Assembly (NCBI GenBank): GCA_038257845.1
Contig: JBBSQL010000007.1
Span: 1 to 64,000 of the forward strand
Origin: JAFDXJ01 sp038257845
GTDB lineage: Bacteria; Bacteroidota; Bacteroidia; Chitinophagales; Chitinophagaceae
Direction: 5' to 3'
DNA: 64,000 nucleotides
In this document: positions 1-9,431 of the stretch, in pieces
Position numbering within the stretch: the first letter of the stretch is position 1
Layout of the letters: each line of letters begins with the position of its first letter
Translations under genes and position numbers: made by a program
Notes under the pieces: model-generated
What the model saw: the letters and a program-made list of their open reading frames with translations, nothing else
Database searches by the model: none
What the model was told of the DNA's origin: nothing

Positions 1-109
1 TGACATACTTATAAAACAAAAATCTACCCTTTTTTGTTGCAGTTTTTTCAATTTAATTTATACAGTAAAACTGTGAATAAAGTGACTTGTCTTTTTGAAA
101 ATAAAAAAA

Positions 110-144
110 GAGGCTGCTACTTTTGAGACAGCCTCATTTTTTTT
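110..144 (+). terminator. Rho-independent terminator-like hairpin
   Basis: A 7-bp stem (GAGGCTG at 110-116 with CAGCCTC at 129-135) encloses a 12-base loop and is followed by a run of nine T. It probably ends a gene lying left of the window, whose stop could be the TGA at positions 1-3. It ends immediately before the ATG at 145, which argues that the methyltransferase starts at the next ATG (160). Confidence 0.6.
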
Positions 145-159
145 ATGCAATTTTGCAGG

Positions 160-966
160 ATGGACAATGAAAAATATTTTGAGGCAAATCTCGATGCCTG
201 GAATAAAAGAGCCGGCGTGCATAAAGATTCAGATTTTTATGACATGAAAGATTTTAAAGCCGGGAAAACTGCTTTGAATAAACTTGAATTATCCGAACTA
301 GGAGATGTACATGGGAAAAAATTAATTCATTTGCAATGTCATTTTGGAATGGACACTTTAAGCTGGGCGCGGGAAGGCGCTGAAGTGACCGGCGTGGATT
401 TTTCCAATGACGCCATTGATATTGCCAATAAGCTTAAAGATGAATTGAATATTCCGGCAACATTTGTTTGCAGCAATGTGTATGACTTGCTTAAAAATAA
501 AAAACTTGCCGGCGCTTTTGATATTGTCTTCACTTCTTATGGCGTGATTGGCTGGCTGCCCGATCTGGATAAATGGGCGGAAGTAATTACTTTTTTATTA
601 AAACCAGGCGGCATTTTTTATATGGCAGAATTTCACCCGGTCGTTTGGATGATGGATGAAGATTTTGAATACATTAAATATTTTTACCACAACCAGGAAA
701 TTATTGAAGAAGATGTAACAGGAACATATACAGACAGGAATGCACCGATCTCCTATAAAAATTTTAACTGGAACCATAGTATTTCAGAAGTGCTGAATGC
801 ATTAATAAAAAAGCATTTAAACATTTTGCATTTCAATGAATTTAATTACAGCGTGCATAATTGTTTTAATAAAACAGTAAAAGGAGAAGATGGTTTTTGG
901 CGTATCAAAGGCATTGAAAATAAAATTCCCATGATGTATTCGGTGAAAGCAGTATTAGCCCCGTGA
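160..966 (+). CDS. Class I SAM-dependent methyltransferase
   Basis: This is a predicted cytoplasmic methyltransferase of 268 residues using S-adenosylmethionine; the substrate cannot be told from sequence. Motif I is the family variant HLQCHFGMDTLSWAREGA, followed by the acidic strand-2 end (VTGVDFSNDAID) and a later FDIVFTSYG motif IV region, the normal Rossmann order. I prefer the ATG at 160 because the in-frame ATG at 145 sits directly on the T-tract of a terminator hairpin and adds only five atypical residues. It stands alone, with the two-component genes 68 bp downstream on the same strand. There is no signal peptide or membrane segment. The family call is secure and the precise role is unknown. 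Confidence 0.85.
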   Translation: MDNEKYFEANLDAWNKRAGVHKDSDFYDMKDFKAGKTALNKLELSELGDVHGKKLIHLQCHFGMDTLSWAREGAEVTGVDFSNDAIDIANKLKDELNIPATFVCSNVYDLLKNKKLAGAFDIVFTSYGVIGWLPDLDKWAEVITFLLKPGGIFYMAEFHPVVWMMDEDFEYIKYFYHNQEIIEEDVTGTYTDRNAPISYKNFNWNHSISEVLNALIKKHLNILHFNEFNYSVHNCFNKTVKGEDGFWRIKGIENKIPMMYSVKAVLAP

Positions 967-1034
967 TTTTTTTTTAAATAAAAACTTCAGGTTTAGTACA
1001 GAATTGAATTATTGATTTGCGTAAATAATTTTTA

Positions 1035-1712
1035 TTGAAAATATTGATCATAGAAGATGAGCAGCAATTGGCTGAAAGCATGGCAACATATCTTTCGGGT
1101 GAAAATTATATTTGTGAAATAGCAGCCACTTTGCAGGAAGCCCGCGTAAGAACTGAACAGCATGAATACGATTGTATATTGCTGGATATTGGTTTGCCGG
1201 ACGGAAATGGACTCACAATTTTACACGACCTGAAAGCAGATAAAAAGGAAGACTGTGTGTTGATTATTTCTGCGAAAGATTCACTGGATGACCGGGTTGC
1301 CGGCCTGCAACTCGGTGCGGATGATTATTTGGTAAAACCTTTTCATTTATCCGAACTCAGTGCGCGTATATCAGCCATTATCCGCCGGAAAAATTATAAG
1401 GGAAATAATAAAATTTCATTTCAGGAAATAGAACTTGATACGTTTTCGAAAACGGTATCTATAAGTAAAAATGAAATTATACTTACCAAAAAAGAGTACG
1501 AGTTGTTATTATATTTTCTCATTAATAAAGGAAGGGTGATCTCTAAAGATGCAATAGCTACGCATCTTTGGGGAGATGAAATGGATATGACAAACAACTT
1601 TGATTTTATTTACACACACATAAAAAACCTGCGAAAAAAACTGGCCGATGCAGGTTGCGGTGATTACATCAAATCGGTTTATGGTATGGGTTACCGCTTT
1701 ACAAATACATGA
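1035..1712 (+). CDS. OmpR/PhoB-family response regulator
   Basis: This is a DNA-binding transcription regulator of 225 residues controlled by phosphorylation. The receiver domain (about 1-115) has the acidic pair E7/D8, the phospho-acceptor D51 in LLDIGLPDGNG and the conserved lysine in DDYLVKPFH. The C-terminal winged helix (about 128-225) ends in the typical VYGMGYRF hairpin. The start is TTG: translation from there gives the canonical MKILIIEDE amino terminus and there is no suitable ATG. A TTGATTTG box at 1012-1019 is a 7/8 match to the Bacteroidota -7 element. The stop overlaps the kinase ATG (ATGA), so the two are translationally coupled. Likely targets are the PepSY-like gene and the RND efflux operon just downstream, which is an inference from position. 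Confidence 0.93.
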   Translation: MKILIIEDEQQLAESMATYLSGENYICEIAATLQEARVRTEQHEYDCILLDIGLPDGNGLTILHDLKADKKEDCVLIISAKDSLDDRVAGLQLGADDYLVKPFHLSELSARISAIIRRKNYKGNNKISFQEIELDTFSKTVSISKNEIILTKKEYELLLYFLINKGRVISKDAIATHLWGDEMDMTNNFDFIYTHIKNLRKKLADAGCGDYIKSVYGMGYRFTNT

Positions 1713-2980
1713 AATTATTTACAAAATACAGGCAGGTAAATTTGATTGTAACATGCACTATTTTGCTTGTTAGCGCCTTTTGCTATTATATGATCGTGCG
1801 GCAAATTCTCATTGCACAATTAGATGATGACCTTGCAACAGAAATGCAGGAAGTGATGGATTTTGTGAAAAAAAATGAGACGCTGCCATTGCCTGTCAAC
1901 AATAATGCACAACAAACATTTTTTACAAAAGTGCAAAAAAATATTGCAGGCGTACATGTTTCCACAATTCCTGTTTTTGATTCAAGTGAACAAGAAGACG
2001 TAATGTTCCGGCAAATTGAATTTCCGCTGCACCTACAGGGAAACCTTTATGTAGCAACGGTTCGTGAGCCGCAGGCGGAAACAGAGGATCTTATCAGGTA
2101 TATCGTTTGGGTAACAATCGCCATGCTGGTGGTGTTGCTGGGAATTCTATTTTTTATCAACCGTTATTTATTGAAAAAATTATGGAATCCTTTTTACAAA
2201 ACACTGGATGAAATAAAGAAATTCAGTCTTTCCGGAAAGACAACATTGCATTTGCAAAGCAACCAGATTACTGAATTTGCACAATTAAATGAGGCCGTAA
2301 AAAGTATGGCCAGCCAGGTGCAGCAGGAATATGTTTCATTAAAAATGTTTACAGAAAATGCATCGCATGAAATGCAAACCCCGCTGGCTGTAATCCGCTC
2401 GAAAATGGATAACCTGGTTCAGGATGAAAACTTAAAAGCAGATCAACTCAACCAGTTAAATGATATATACCATGCGCTTGGAAAATTGCAACATTTAATG
2501 CAGTCTTTGCTTTTGCTTACAAGAATTGAAAATGGCCAGTATGTTGACAATGAAAATATACCGCTGGATGAACTGGTTAAAGAAAAATGTAACCAGTTTC
2601 ATGAACTTTTTCAAAGCAAAAATATTTCTTTAAAATTACAGGCCGTACCAAAAAGCATCCTGTTTAATAAGCAACTGGTTGATATTCTCCTGAATAATTT
2701 ATTGAGCAATACAGCCAGGCATACCAATATGGATGGTAACATTGAAATTTATTTAAATGAAAATGAATTTATTATATGCAACAGCGGTGAAAAATCATTG
2801 AATGATAAAGAAATTTTTAGCCGTTTTTATAAAGAAAACAATTCGCCGGGAATGGGCCTGGGCCTGGCTATAGTAAAACAAATATGCGCTTTTGGTAATT
2901 TTCCTGTTTCCTATAATTTTCATAAAATGATGCATTGCTTTAAGATATCGTTTGTGAGTTCAGATTCTGCACAGATTTGA
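1709..2980 (+). CDS. Sensor histidine kinase
   Basis: This is the membrane sensor partner of the preceding regulator, 423 residues. It has a first membrane helix at about 10-30, a periplasmic domain of about 100 residues with no recognised fold, and a second helix at about 131-150. The H-box NASHEMQTPLAVIRSK follows with phospho-acceptor H220. The ATPase domain shows the N-box LLNNLLSNTARHT and the G-box SPGMGLGLAIVKQIC. The F/G region is short, as in many Bacteroidota kinases of this class. It overlaps the regulator by 4 bp. The signal is unknown; the neighbouring efflux genes suggest a toxic metal or amphiphile. Confidence 0.92.
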   Translation: MKLFTKYRQVNLIVTCTILLVSAFCYYMIVRQILIAQLDDDLATEMQEVMDFVKKNETLPLPVNNNAQQTFFTKVQKNIAGVHVSTIPVFDSSEQEDVMFRQIEFPLHLQGNLYVATVREPQAETEDLIRYIVWVTIAMLVVLLGILFFINRYLLKKLWNPFYKTLDEIKKFSLSGKTTLHLQSNQITEFAQLNEAVKSMASQVQQEYVSLKMFTENASHEMQTPLAVIRSKMDNLVQDENLKADQLNQLNDIYHALGKLQHLMQSLLLLTRIENGQYVDNENIPLDELVKEKCNQFHELFQSKNISLKLQAVPKSILFNKQLVDILLNNLLSNTARHTNMDGNIEIYLNENEFIICNSGEKSLNDKEIFSRFYKENNSPGMGLGLAIVKQICAFGNFPVSYNFHKMMHCFKISFVSSDSAQI

Positions 2981-3015
2981 TTTCTTTCTTTGCCGTTCAA
3001 TAAAAAAATAATAGT

Positions 3016-3450
3016 ATGAAAAAGTACAGTGTATTATCATTCATGGTTGCGATCATCAGTTTTACGGCATGTGCGCAAAAAATGGATGCGTCACAACTTC
3101 CGGCAAAAGTAAAATCAGCTTTCGAACAAAAGCACCCTGGAATGTCCGCAAAATGGGATAAGGAAAATACCAGTTATGAAGCCAGTTTTAAAATGGATAA
3201 ACATGACATGTCGGAATTGTATGATGCAAACGGAGGTTTACTGGAAACAGAAATGGATATAAAAGTTTCTGAACTCCCTGCTTCCGTGATGAATTATATT
3301 AAGGAACATTATGCAGGTGAAAAAGTAAAGGAGGCCGCAAAGATCACAAAGGCAGATGGCAAAATGATGTATGAAGCAGAAGTGAAAGGTATAGATGTTT
3401 TATTTGATGAAAATGGTAATTTTTTAAGAGAAGAAAAAGATGAAGATTAA
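3016..3450 (+). CDS. PepSY-like periplasmic lipoprotein
   Basis: This is a small exported protein of 144 residues. The amino terminus is a hydrophobic signal ending in FTAC, a Bacteroidota-style lipobox with Cys19, so it is probably lipid-anchored. The rest contains two similar halves built around LPAKVKSAFEQKHPG and LPASVMNYIKEHYAG, each followed by a strand pair ending in LYDANGGLL or LFDENGNFL. This is the internal repeat of the putative beta-lactamase-inhibitor-like PepSY family. Such proteins are often next to two-component systems in this phylum and may buffer or sense periplasmic ligands. It is 35 bp after the kinase and followed by a strong terminator, so it may be the last gene of the sensor unit. 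The exact function is unknown. Confidence 0.8.
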   Translation: MKKYSVLSFMVAIISFTACAQKMDASQLPAKVKSAFEQKHPGMSAKWDKENTSYEASFKMDKHDMSELYDANGGLLETEMDIKVSELPASVMNYIKEHYAGEKVKEAAKITKADGKMMYEAEVKGIDVLFDENGNFLREEKDED

Positions 3451-3472
3451 TTTTAAATAAAAGGTGAATTGG

Positions 3473-3501
3473 AAAAGCGGTAATTACCGCTTTTCTTTTT
3501 T
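3473..3501 (+). terminator. Rho-independent terminator
   Basis: A perfect palindrome, AAAAGCGGTAA/TTACCGCTTTT (3473-3494), is followed by CTTTTTT. It separates the sensor/PepSY unit from the efflux operon. Confidence 0.85.
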
Positions 3502-3584
3502 CTCAACCAACACTTTTATTTTTAAATGAAATTGCATCAGCAATTAATTACTAATTTGCCGCATTGCATAAAAAAATATTTTTC

Positions 3585-4820
3585 ATGAAATGGTTCATTG
3601 TATTCGTTTGCTGCATTATTTTTTCAACGAAAATTATTGCGCAGCAAAATACACTTCCTTTTTTTATTGAACAGGCAAAAACAAACAGCCCGTTGTTATC
3701 AGGCCTTCAAAGCCAGCTGCAATTGAATTCAATTGACAGTTTGCTTTTATTGGCATCTTTAAAACCACAAGTAAAATTAACCAGCATCAACAGTTATGCG
3801 CCGGTGATTAGAGGTATCGGTTATGATGCAGCTATTACAAACGTAGGAAATTTTGCTACACTTGTTGGCGTCAGTAAAGAGTTGATTCCGCGAAAAACAC
3901 TGACAGCGAAAATGGACAATTTCAGGCTGCAAAAAGATTCATTAAATATTATATATAAGATATCGGAGCAGGACCTGAAACGCACTGTTAGCACTCAATT
4001 CATTAATGCTTATGGAAGCCTGCAACAATTAGTTTCGGTAAAAAAACTACTGGACTTACTGAATAATGAAGAAAAAATTTTACGCGCACTCACACAAAAA
4101 AACGTGTATAAGCAAACGGAATATCTCACCTTCCTCGTAACCTTGCAACAGCAACAATTACAACTAAGCCAGGACAGTATTCAATATTCAAATGATCTTT
4201 CATTATTGAGATATATTGCCGGAATAGCAGATACTGATTTTGTAGAATTGATAGAGCCGGTATCACACCCTTATTCAAACGATGGTTTTTTAGATTCTGT
4301 ATTTTTACAGCAATATAGACTGGATAGTCTTTTATTAAAAAATACAAAGATTTTAGCGGATGCATCTTATGCGCCGAAAATTTCGGTTTATGGAGATGCG
4401 GGATTTAATTCCACACTTGCATATAGTGCGTATAAAAATTTTGGTATCAGTGCCGGTATTAGTTTGGAAATACCTATTTCAGATGGCGGGCAGAAAAAGC
4501 TCGCTTATGAAAAAATTGATATAGCAGAAAAGCAACGAATTAAAAATCGCGATTTTTATAACAATCAATATGCACAACAAATTGCCGGCTTGCAAAAACA
4601 ATTAAACGATACTGAAGGGCTGATCGCACAGATCAATAATCAATTGAAATATTCTGAAACACTGGTGCAGGCAGATGAAAAATTATTGCAGGCAGGAGAA
4701 TTGACTATTGCAGATTTTATACTTGCTTTGCAAAATCATCTCTCGGCGCAAAGCCTGCTTACACAAAATAAAATTGCACGTTTGCAGGTCATCAACCAAA
4801 TTAATTATTGGGTAAAATAA
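3585..4820 (+). CDS. TolC-family outer-membrane efflux protein
   Basis: This is the outer-membrane channel component of the tripartite pump, 411 residues from the ATG at 3585. That start gives a clean signal peptide (MKWFIVFVCCIIF to IIAQ). An in-frame TTG at 3564 would add seven residues before it and is less likely. The mature protein is rich in long helices with Gln/Leu repeats (for example QQQQLQLSQDSIQYSND) and short beta segments such as ISAGISLEIPISDGGQKKL, the duplicated helix-barrel pattern of TolC relatives. It is shorter than most, with little N-terminal extension. It is first in a three-gene operon, 6 bp before the adaptor gene. The family is clear; the exported substrate is inferred from the pump. 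Confidence 0.85.
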   Translation: MKWFIVFVCCIIFSTKIIAQQNTLPFFIEQAKTNSPLLSGLQSQLQLNSIDSLLLLASLKPQVKLTSINSYAPVIRGIGYDAAITNVGNFATLVGVSKELIPRKTLTAKMDNFRLQKDSLNIIYKISEQDLKRTVSTQFINAYGSLQQLVSVKKLLDLLNNEEKILRALTQKNVYKQTEYLTFLVTLQQQQLQLSQDSIQYSNDLSLLRYIAGIADTDFVELIEPVSHPYSNDGFLDSVFLQQYRLDSLLLKNTKILADASYAPKISVYGDAGFNSTLAYSAYKNFGISAGISLEIPISDGGQKKLAYEKIDIAEKQRIKNRDFYNNQYAQQIAGLQKQLNDTEGLIAQINNQLKYSETLVQADEKLLQAGELTIADFILALQNHLSAQSLLTQNKIARLQVINQINYWVK

Positions 4821-4826
4821 AAAGCC

Positions 4827-5765
4827 ATGTACGCACAAAAAAAATATGTATTAATCGCTTCTTTATTTTCTTTGATGCTGATAATGCTTTCCTGTAACAA
4901 CAATGACACTAGCACCAACGCAGACGCACCTTCCAATACGGTGACACCCGTTACGGTAACTTCAGTCAGGGATACAATTTTAGCAGACTCGGTTGTATTA
5001 AATGCCACTGCTACTTATTTGCAAAAATGGATTGTACGCGCCAATGCAACAGGTTATATACAAAGTGCCAATTTGATGTTGAATGAAAATATACAACGAG
5101 GACAAACACTTTACACCATTAAAACTAAGGAAGCAGTGAGCCTGGGAAATACAATCAATCAACTCGATTCCAGTTTTCGCTTTTCAGGAATGAATTCTAT
5201 TCATTCCAATAAAACTGGATTTGTATCAGAACTTAATCACCAGGCAGGAGATTATGTGCAGGATGGTGATCAACTTGCGGTGATCACGGATACACGCAGT
5301 TTTGTTTTTCTGCTGGACCTTCCTTATGAACTGAGGCCATTTATTGTAAATAAAAAAAGTTTACAGATCGTTTTACCTGATAACGAAAAATTGACCGGCT
5401 ATATTAGTGGCGATATGCATACAATTGATCCTTCTTCGCAAATACAGAAAGTGATCCTGCAAGTTTCTCCCGGTCATCCAATTCCTGAAAACCTGGTAGG
5501 AAAAGTAGTTGTATTAAAAAACAATCAACGGCTGGTTCCGGTATTGCCCAAAGAAGCCGTAATCTCAAATGAAATGCAAAATGAATTTTGGGTGATGAAA
5601 TTGACAGACAGTTCACTGGCTTTAAAAGTTCCAATTACTAAAGGCCTTGAATCAAATGGCTTGATAGAAATTATTTCACCTCATTTTTTACCCACGGATA
5701 AAATAATTATCACGGGAAATTATGGCCTCGAAGACAGCTCAAAAGTGATTGTAATAAAACCATAA
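4827..5765 (+). CDS. RND efflux periplasmic adaptor (short membrane fusion protein)
   Basis: This is the adaptor bridging the inner-membrane pump and the TolC-like channel, 312 residues. It is a predicted lipoprotein: the signal ends in IMLSC with Cys23. The two half-lipoyl motifs are visible (RANATGYIQSANLMLNENIQ, then HSNKTGFVSELNHQAGDYVQ and DGDQLAVITDT). Only about 30 residues lie between them, so the long alpha-helical hairpin found in AcrA or CusB is practically absent. A beta-barrel domain follows, then a membrane-proximal domain ending in an NYGLEDSSKVIV segment. It lies 6 bp after the channel gene and 17 bp before the pump gene. The adaptor role is well supported by context; the missing hairpin is unusual. 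Confidence 0.85.
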   Translation: MYAQKKYVLIASLFSLMLIMLSCNNNDTSTNADAPSNTVTPVTVTSVRDTILADSVVLNATATYLQKWIVRANATGYIQSANLMLNENIQRGQTLYTIKTKEAVSLGNTINQLDSSFRFSGMNSIHSNKTGFVSELNHQAGDYVQDGDQLAVITDTRSFVFLLDLPYELRPFIVNKKSLQIVLPDNEKLTGYISGDMHTIDPSSQIQKVILQVSPGHPIPENLVGKVVVLKNNQRLVPVLPKEAVISNEMQNEFWVMKLTDSSLALKVPITKGLESNGLIEIISPHFLPTDKIIITGNYGLEDSSKVIVIKP

Positions 5766-5782
5766 TCATTATACAATATTCA

Positions 5783-8700
5783 TTGAAAAATTTTTTTACA
5801 AAATATAAAAACCCGGTTAGTGTACTCATCTTCCTGTTAATTGCAGGCGGCATTTTTTCCTATTCTAAAATGCAGACGGCACTTTTTCCCGAGATCACAT
5901 TTCCCAAAATAAAGATCATTGCTGATGCGGGTTTGCAGCCCGTTGACAATATGATGATTACGGTAACCAAGCCATTGGAAAATGCCATCAAACAAATTCC
6001 CGGCCTCCAGCATATCCGGAGTGCAACAAGCAGGGGAAGTTGTGAAATTTCTGCATATGTAAATTGGGATGCCGATATTGATAAAAGCCAGTTATTGATT
6101 TCTTCCAGGATCAATGAAATAAAAAATGACCTGCCGGCCGGAACAAATATCACCATTGAAAAAATGAACCCATCTATTTTACCGGTGATGGGCTATGCAT
6201 TAGAAAGCCACACCAAATCGCCGGTAGAATTGAAACAAATTGCACTCTATACCATACGCCCATTTTTATCCCAGGCAGATGGTGTGAGCGAAGTGCGCGT
6301 GATCGGTGGAAAATCAAAAGAGTACTGGATCACTTTGAATATGGAAAAAATGAATGCATTCCATATCACACCGGCGATGGTAAGCACTGCTTTGCAGCAA
6401 TCTAATTTTATTCAATCCAATGGTTATCTAAATGATTACCATCTCATGTATTTAACCATTACGGATGCAATGGTCCAATCAATTGCGGATATACAAAATC
6501 TTATGATCAGCAATGCAGGCCAGCGTTTGATCCAGGTAAAGGATATTGGCAGTGTCTCACTAAATGAAGGTATTGAATACACAAAAATAAATGCCAATGG
6601 CAGAGAAGGTGTCTTAATAGCTGTAATAAAACAACCGGCTGCAAACCTTATTGACCTTTCAAAAAATATTGAATTAAAAATTGATGCATTAAAAAAAATC
6701 CTTCCCAAAGATGTAACCATTCAACCCTATTATAACCAGGCAGATTTTGTCCAGGATTCTGTCCGGAGTGTCAGCGATAGTTTATGGATTGGATTATTAC
6801 TGGCGCTGGTTGTAGCAATGCTTTTTCTTCGTTCATTAAAAGCGAGTGCAACAATCCTGATCACAATACCTGTAACACTTGGCCTTACAGCAATTGTTCT
6901 TGAAGCAATGGGTTATACTTTAAACATTATGACCTTAGGTGCTATCGCGGCATCCATTGGTCTTATTATAGATGACGCGATTGTAGTAGTAGAACAAATT
7001 CACCGGGCACATGAAGAAAAGCCGGGTGAAAATGCACATGGCCTCATCCATGATGCAATTCGTTTTCTATTCCCCGCAATGCTTGGCTCCTCTTTAAGTA
7101 CCATCGTGATCTTTGTACCATTTGTTTTAATGAGCGGAGTTGCCGGCGCATATTTCAAAGTGATGACTGATACGATGATCGTAACACTTGCCTGCTCTTT
7201 TTTTGTAACCTGGCTTTGCTTACCGGTCATTTACTTATGGCTCACACGTAAAATGAAACACAAGGGAAAACAAGTAAGTATTTTAAAAAAATCCCATGTT
7301 GTAAAAAAACAAAACTGGGTTTCATTTTTTATACACAGGCCCTGGATCAGTTTTATGTTCATCATCATTTTAATTGGCTCAATCGTGTATGTTTTTCCGC
7401 GTTTAGAAACAGGGTTTCTTCCTGAAATGGATGAGGGAAGTATTGTGCTCGATTATAAATCACCACCCGGCACTTCACTGGATGAAACAGACCGCATCTT
7501 GCAACAGGTAGAAAAAATTATTGTTGCAGAACCTGATGTAGAATCGTATTCCCGCAGAACCGGCACACAGATGGGATTTTTTATTACAGAACCCAATGAC
7601 GGGGATTATCTCATCCAGTTGAAGAAAAAAAGAAATCATACTACGGATGAAGTGATCAATAATTTGCGTGGCAAAATCGAAACTTCCCAACCTGCTTTGC
7701 AAATAGATTTTGGACAGGTGATCGGCGATATGCTGGGCGATCTCATGAACTCAGCGCAGCCGGTTGAAGTAAAAATTTTTGGTACTGATGTCACTACTTT
7801 AAAACAATTATCTGTTGCTGTTGCGGATATCGTGGATTCAGTAAAAGGCACTGCAGATGTGTTTGATGGCATTACCATCGCCGGACCTTCAGTGAGTATA
7901 AAACCAAACTATGCCGCTATGGCATTTTATGGAATTACGCCTGCAGATTTCCAGTCGCAGGTGCAGCTCTCCCTTGAAGGAAACGTTGCCGGTAAAATTT
8001 TTGAAAAAGAACAGGAAACACCGATCAGGCTTGTTTACCCCGGAAGTGTTACAAGAACTACTTCGGGCCTGGAAAATCTACCGGTATTCTCTCCAAATGG
8101 GCAAATGCGCAGGCTTTCAGAGCTTGCAACAATTCAAATAAATAGTGGTGATGCAGAAATTCAGCGGGAAGATCTGCAGTCACTCGGGCTTGTTACAGCC
8201 AGGCTGGAAAACCGCGATCTCGGCAGTGTGGTCCATGATATTCAGGATGGCATTTCGCAAAAAATACATTTACCCCAGGGTTATCATATTGAATATTCCG
8301 GCGCGTATGCAGAACAACAAAAATCTTTTTCAGAACTAATGATGATCCTCGTTAGTTCGAGCCTGCTCGTTTTTTGCGTGATCCTTTTTTTATATAAGGA
8401 TTTCCGCATTGCATTCTTGATTTTAGGTGTGGCTGTTTTGGGAATTTCCGGAAGTTATCTCGCCTTATTTATTACACAAACGCCATTGAATGTTGGCAGT
8501 TATACGGGCCTGATCATGATGGTTGGGATCATTGGGGAAAATGCCATTTTCACATTTCTGCAATACAAAGAAAGCCGGCTTACTGCTGATGTTGACCAGG
8601 CAATCGTGTACGCTATATCTACCCGCTTGCGGCCAAAATTAATGACCGCACTCGGCGCCATCATTGCACTGATGCCGCTTGCATTGGGAATTGGCACCGG

Positions 8701-8818
8701 TGCTCAGTTGCATCAGCCATTAGCGATTGCAGTCATAGGTGGTTTTATAATTGCATTGCCTCTCTTGCTGATCGTGCTGCCTACACTGATGAGGCTACTG
8801 TATCAGCAGAAAAAATAA
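5783..8818 (+). CDS. RND-family efflux pump permease
   Basis: This is the inner-membrane, proton-driven pump of the tripartite system, 1011 residues. The start is TTG, giving MKNFFTKYKNPVSVLIF, with 17 bp after the adaptor stop. The architecture is the usual duplicated one: helix 1, a large periplasmic loop, helices 2-6, helix 7 near VSFFIHRPWISFM, a second large loop and helices 8-12. Helix 4 carries IDDAIVVVEQ (D397, D398) as in the hydrophobe pumps. The helix 10 region has GENAIF with Glu919 where AcrB has Lys, and the later helix starts RPKLM with Lys952 where AcrB has Arg. Those two match the heavy-metal pump CusA as I recall it. The substrate is therefore open: metal cation or organic compound. 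Confidence 0.92.
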   Translation: MKNFFTKYKNPVSVLIFLLIAGGIFSYSKMQTALFPEITFPKIKIIADAGLQPVDNMMITVTKPLENAIKQIPGLQHIRSATSRGSCEISAYVNWDADIDKSQLLISSRINEIKNDLPAGTNITIEKMNPSILPVMGYALESHTKSPVELKQIALYTIRPFLSQADGVSEVRVIGGKSKEYWITLNMEKMNAFHITPAMVSTALQQSNFIQSNGYLNDYHLMYLTITDAMVQSIADIQNLMISNAGQRLIQVKDIGSVSLNEGIEYTKINANGREGVLIAVIKQPAANLIDLSKNIELKIDALKKILPKDVTIQPYYNQADFVQDSVRSVSDSLWIGLLLALVVAMLFLRSLKASATILITIPVTLGLTAIVLEAMGYTLNIMTLGAIAASIGLIIDDAIVVVEQIHRAHEEKPGENAHGLIHDAIRFLFPAMLGSSLSTIVIFVPFVLMSGVAGAYFKVMTDTMIVTLACSFFVTWLCLPVIYLWLTRKMKHKGKQVSILKKSHVVKKQNWVSFFIHRPWISFMFIIILIGSIVYVFPRLETGFLPEMDEGSIVLDYKSPPGTSLDETDRILQQVEKIIVAEPDVESYSRRTGTQMGFFITEPNDGDYLIQLKKKRNHTTDEVINNLRGKIETSQPALQIDFGQVIGDMLGDLMNSAQPVEVKIFGTDVTTLKQLSVAVADIVDSVKGTADVFDGITIAGPSVSIKPNYAAMAFYGITPADFQSQVQLSLEGNVAGKIFEKEQETPIRLVYPGSVTRTTSGLENLPVFSPNGQMRRLSELATIQINSGDAEIQREDLQSLGLVTARLENRDLGSVVHDIQDGISQKIHLPQGYHIEYSGAYAEQQKSFSELMMILVSSSLLVFCVILFLYKDFRIAFLILGVAVLGISGSYLALFITQTPLNVGSYTGLIMMVGIIGENAIFTFLQYKESRLTADVDQAIVYAISTRLRPKLMTALGAIIALMPLALGIGTGAQLHQPLAIAVIGGFIIALPLLLIVLPTLMRLLYQQKK

Positions 8819-8954
8819 TTGTTTTTTAAATGTGGAAAAATTCAGCCTGTGTTTAATTTTATTCTCAAAAATTTAATTTAATTTCATTTTTGACAGTTTT
8901 TGAAAGCAGCTATTTTTAATTAAAAAATGTCATTGCAACCGAATAAATGAATAT

Positions 8955-9428
8955 ATGGAACACCGGAATTCAGCGCCAGAGCACATAGAGAAATTATTGC
9001 AGATAAACCAGGCCATGTTTTACTGCTTTAATGAAATGTCTGAAAAAATACCCGTAAGCCTGGTTAACCGTTTTTCTTTTGATGGCGCTTATACCTTAAT
9101 TTTTTCCACAAGTAACTTTCCCCCAGATGCAGTGAACTGGGAGAGCTTTGCAGGCGAAATGCACTTTTATAAAAAGGGTGTTCCGTATAGTTTTGTATTA
9201 CATGGTGTGATCCGGCTTTCCCCTGAAAACATTGAAAGCAATGTGCATTTTACTATTTCTCAAATTGATTATTTTGAACAACCCGGTGTAAAGTCCGCGG
9301 ATTTCAATGGCATGCTTTCTGTTCTATTATGGCCATACCGCTATTTATTTTTAAAGGAAAGCAGCACGGCTCATTTTGTAGTAAAAGGAGATGGCTTGAA
9401 ACCCGTACTGGATGAGCAGCCCAATTAA
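8955..9428 (+). CDS. Hypothetical protein, 157 aa
   Basis: I do not recognise this family. It is a soluble-looking protein of 157 residues without signal peptide or membrane helix. It starts with a helical, charged segment (EHIEKLLQINQAMFYCFNEM), then alternates short predicted strands (YTLIFSTSNF, GEMHFYKKGV, YSFVLHGVIRL, VHFTISQIDYF) and ends with hydrophobic LSVLLWPYRYLFL. The strand-rich middle resembles a small split-barrel fold, but no cofactor motif is visible. It follows the pump gene after 136 bp and meets the acyl-CoA ligase gene tail to tail with 3 bp between them. Codon use looks like the neighbours. A real gene is likely from length and start context. Confidence 0.7.
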   Translation: MEHRNSAPEHIEKLLQINQAMFYCFNEMSEKIPVSLVNRFSFDGAYTLIFSTSNFPPDAVNWESFAGEMHFYKKGVPYSFVLHGVIRLSPENIESNVHFTISQIDYFEQPGVKSADFNGMLSVLLWPYRYLFLKESSTAHFVVKGDGLKPVLDEQPN

Positions 9429-9431
9429 ATA

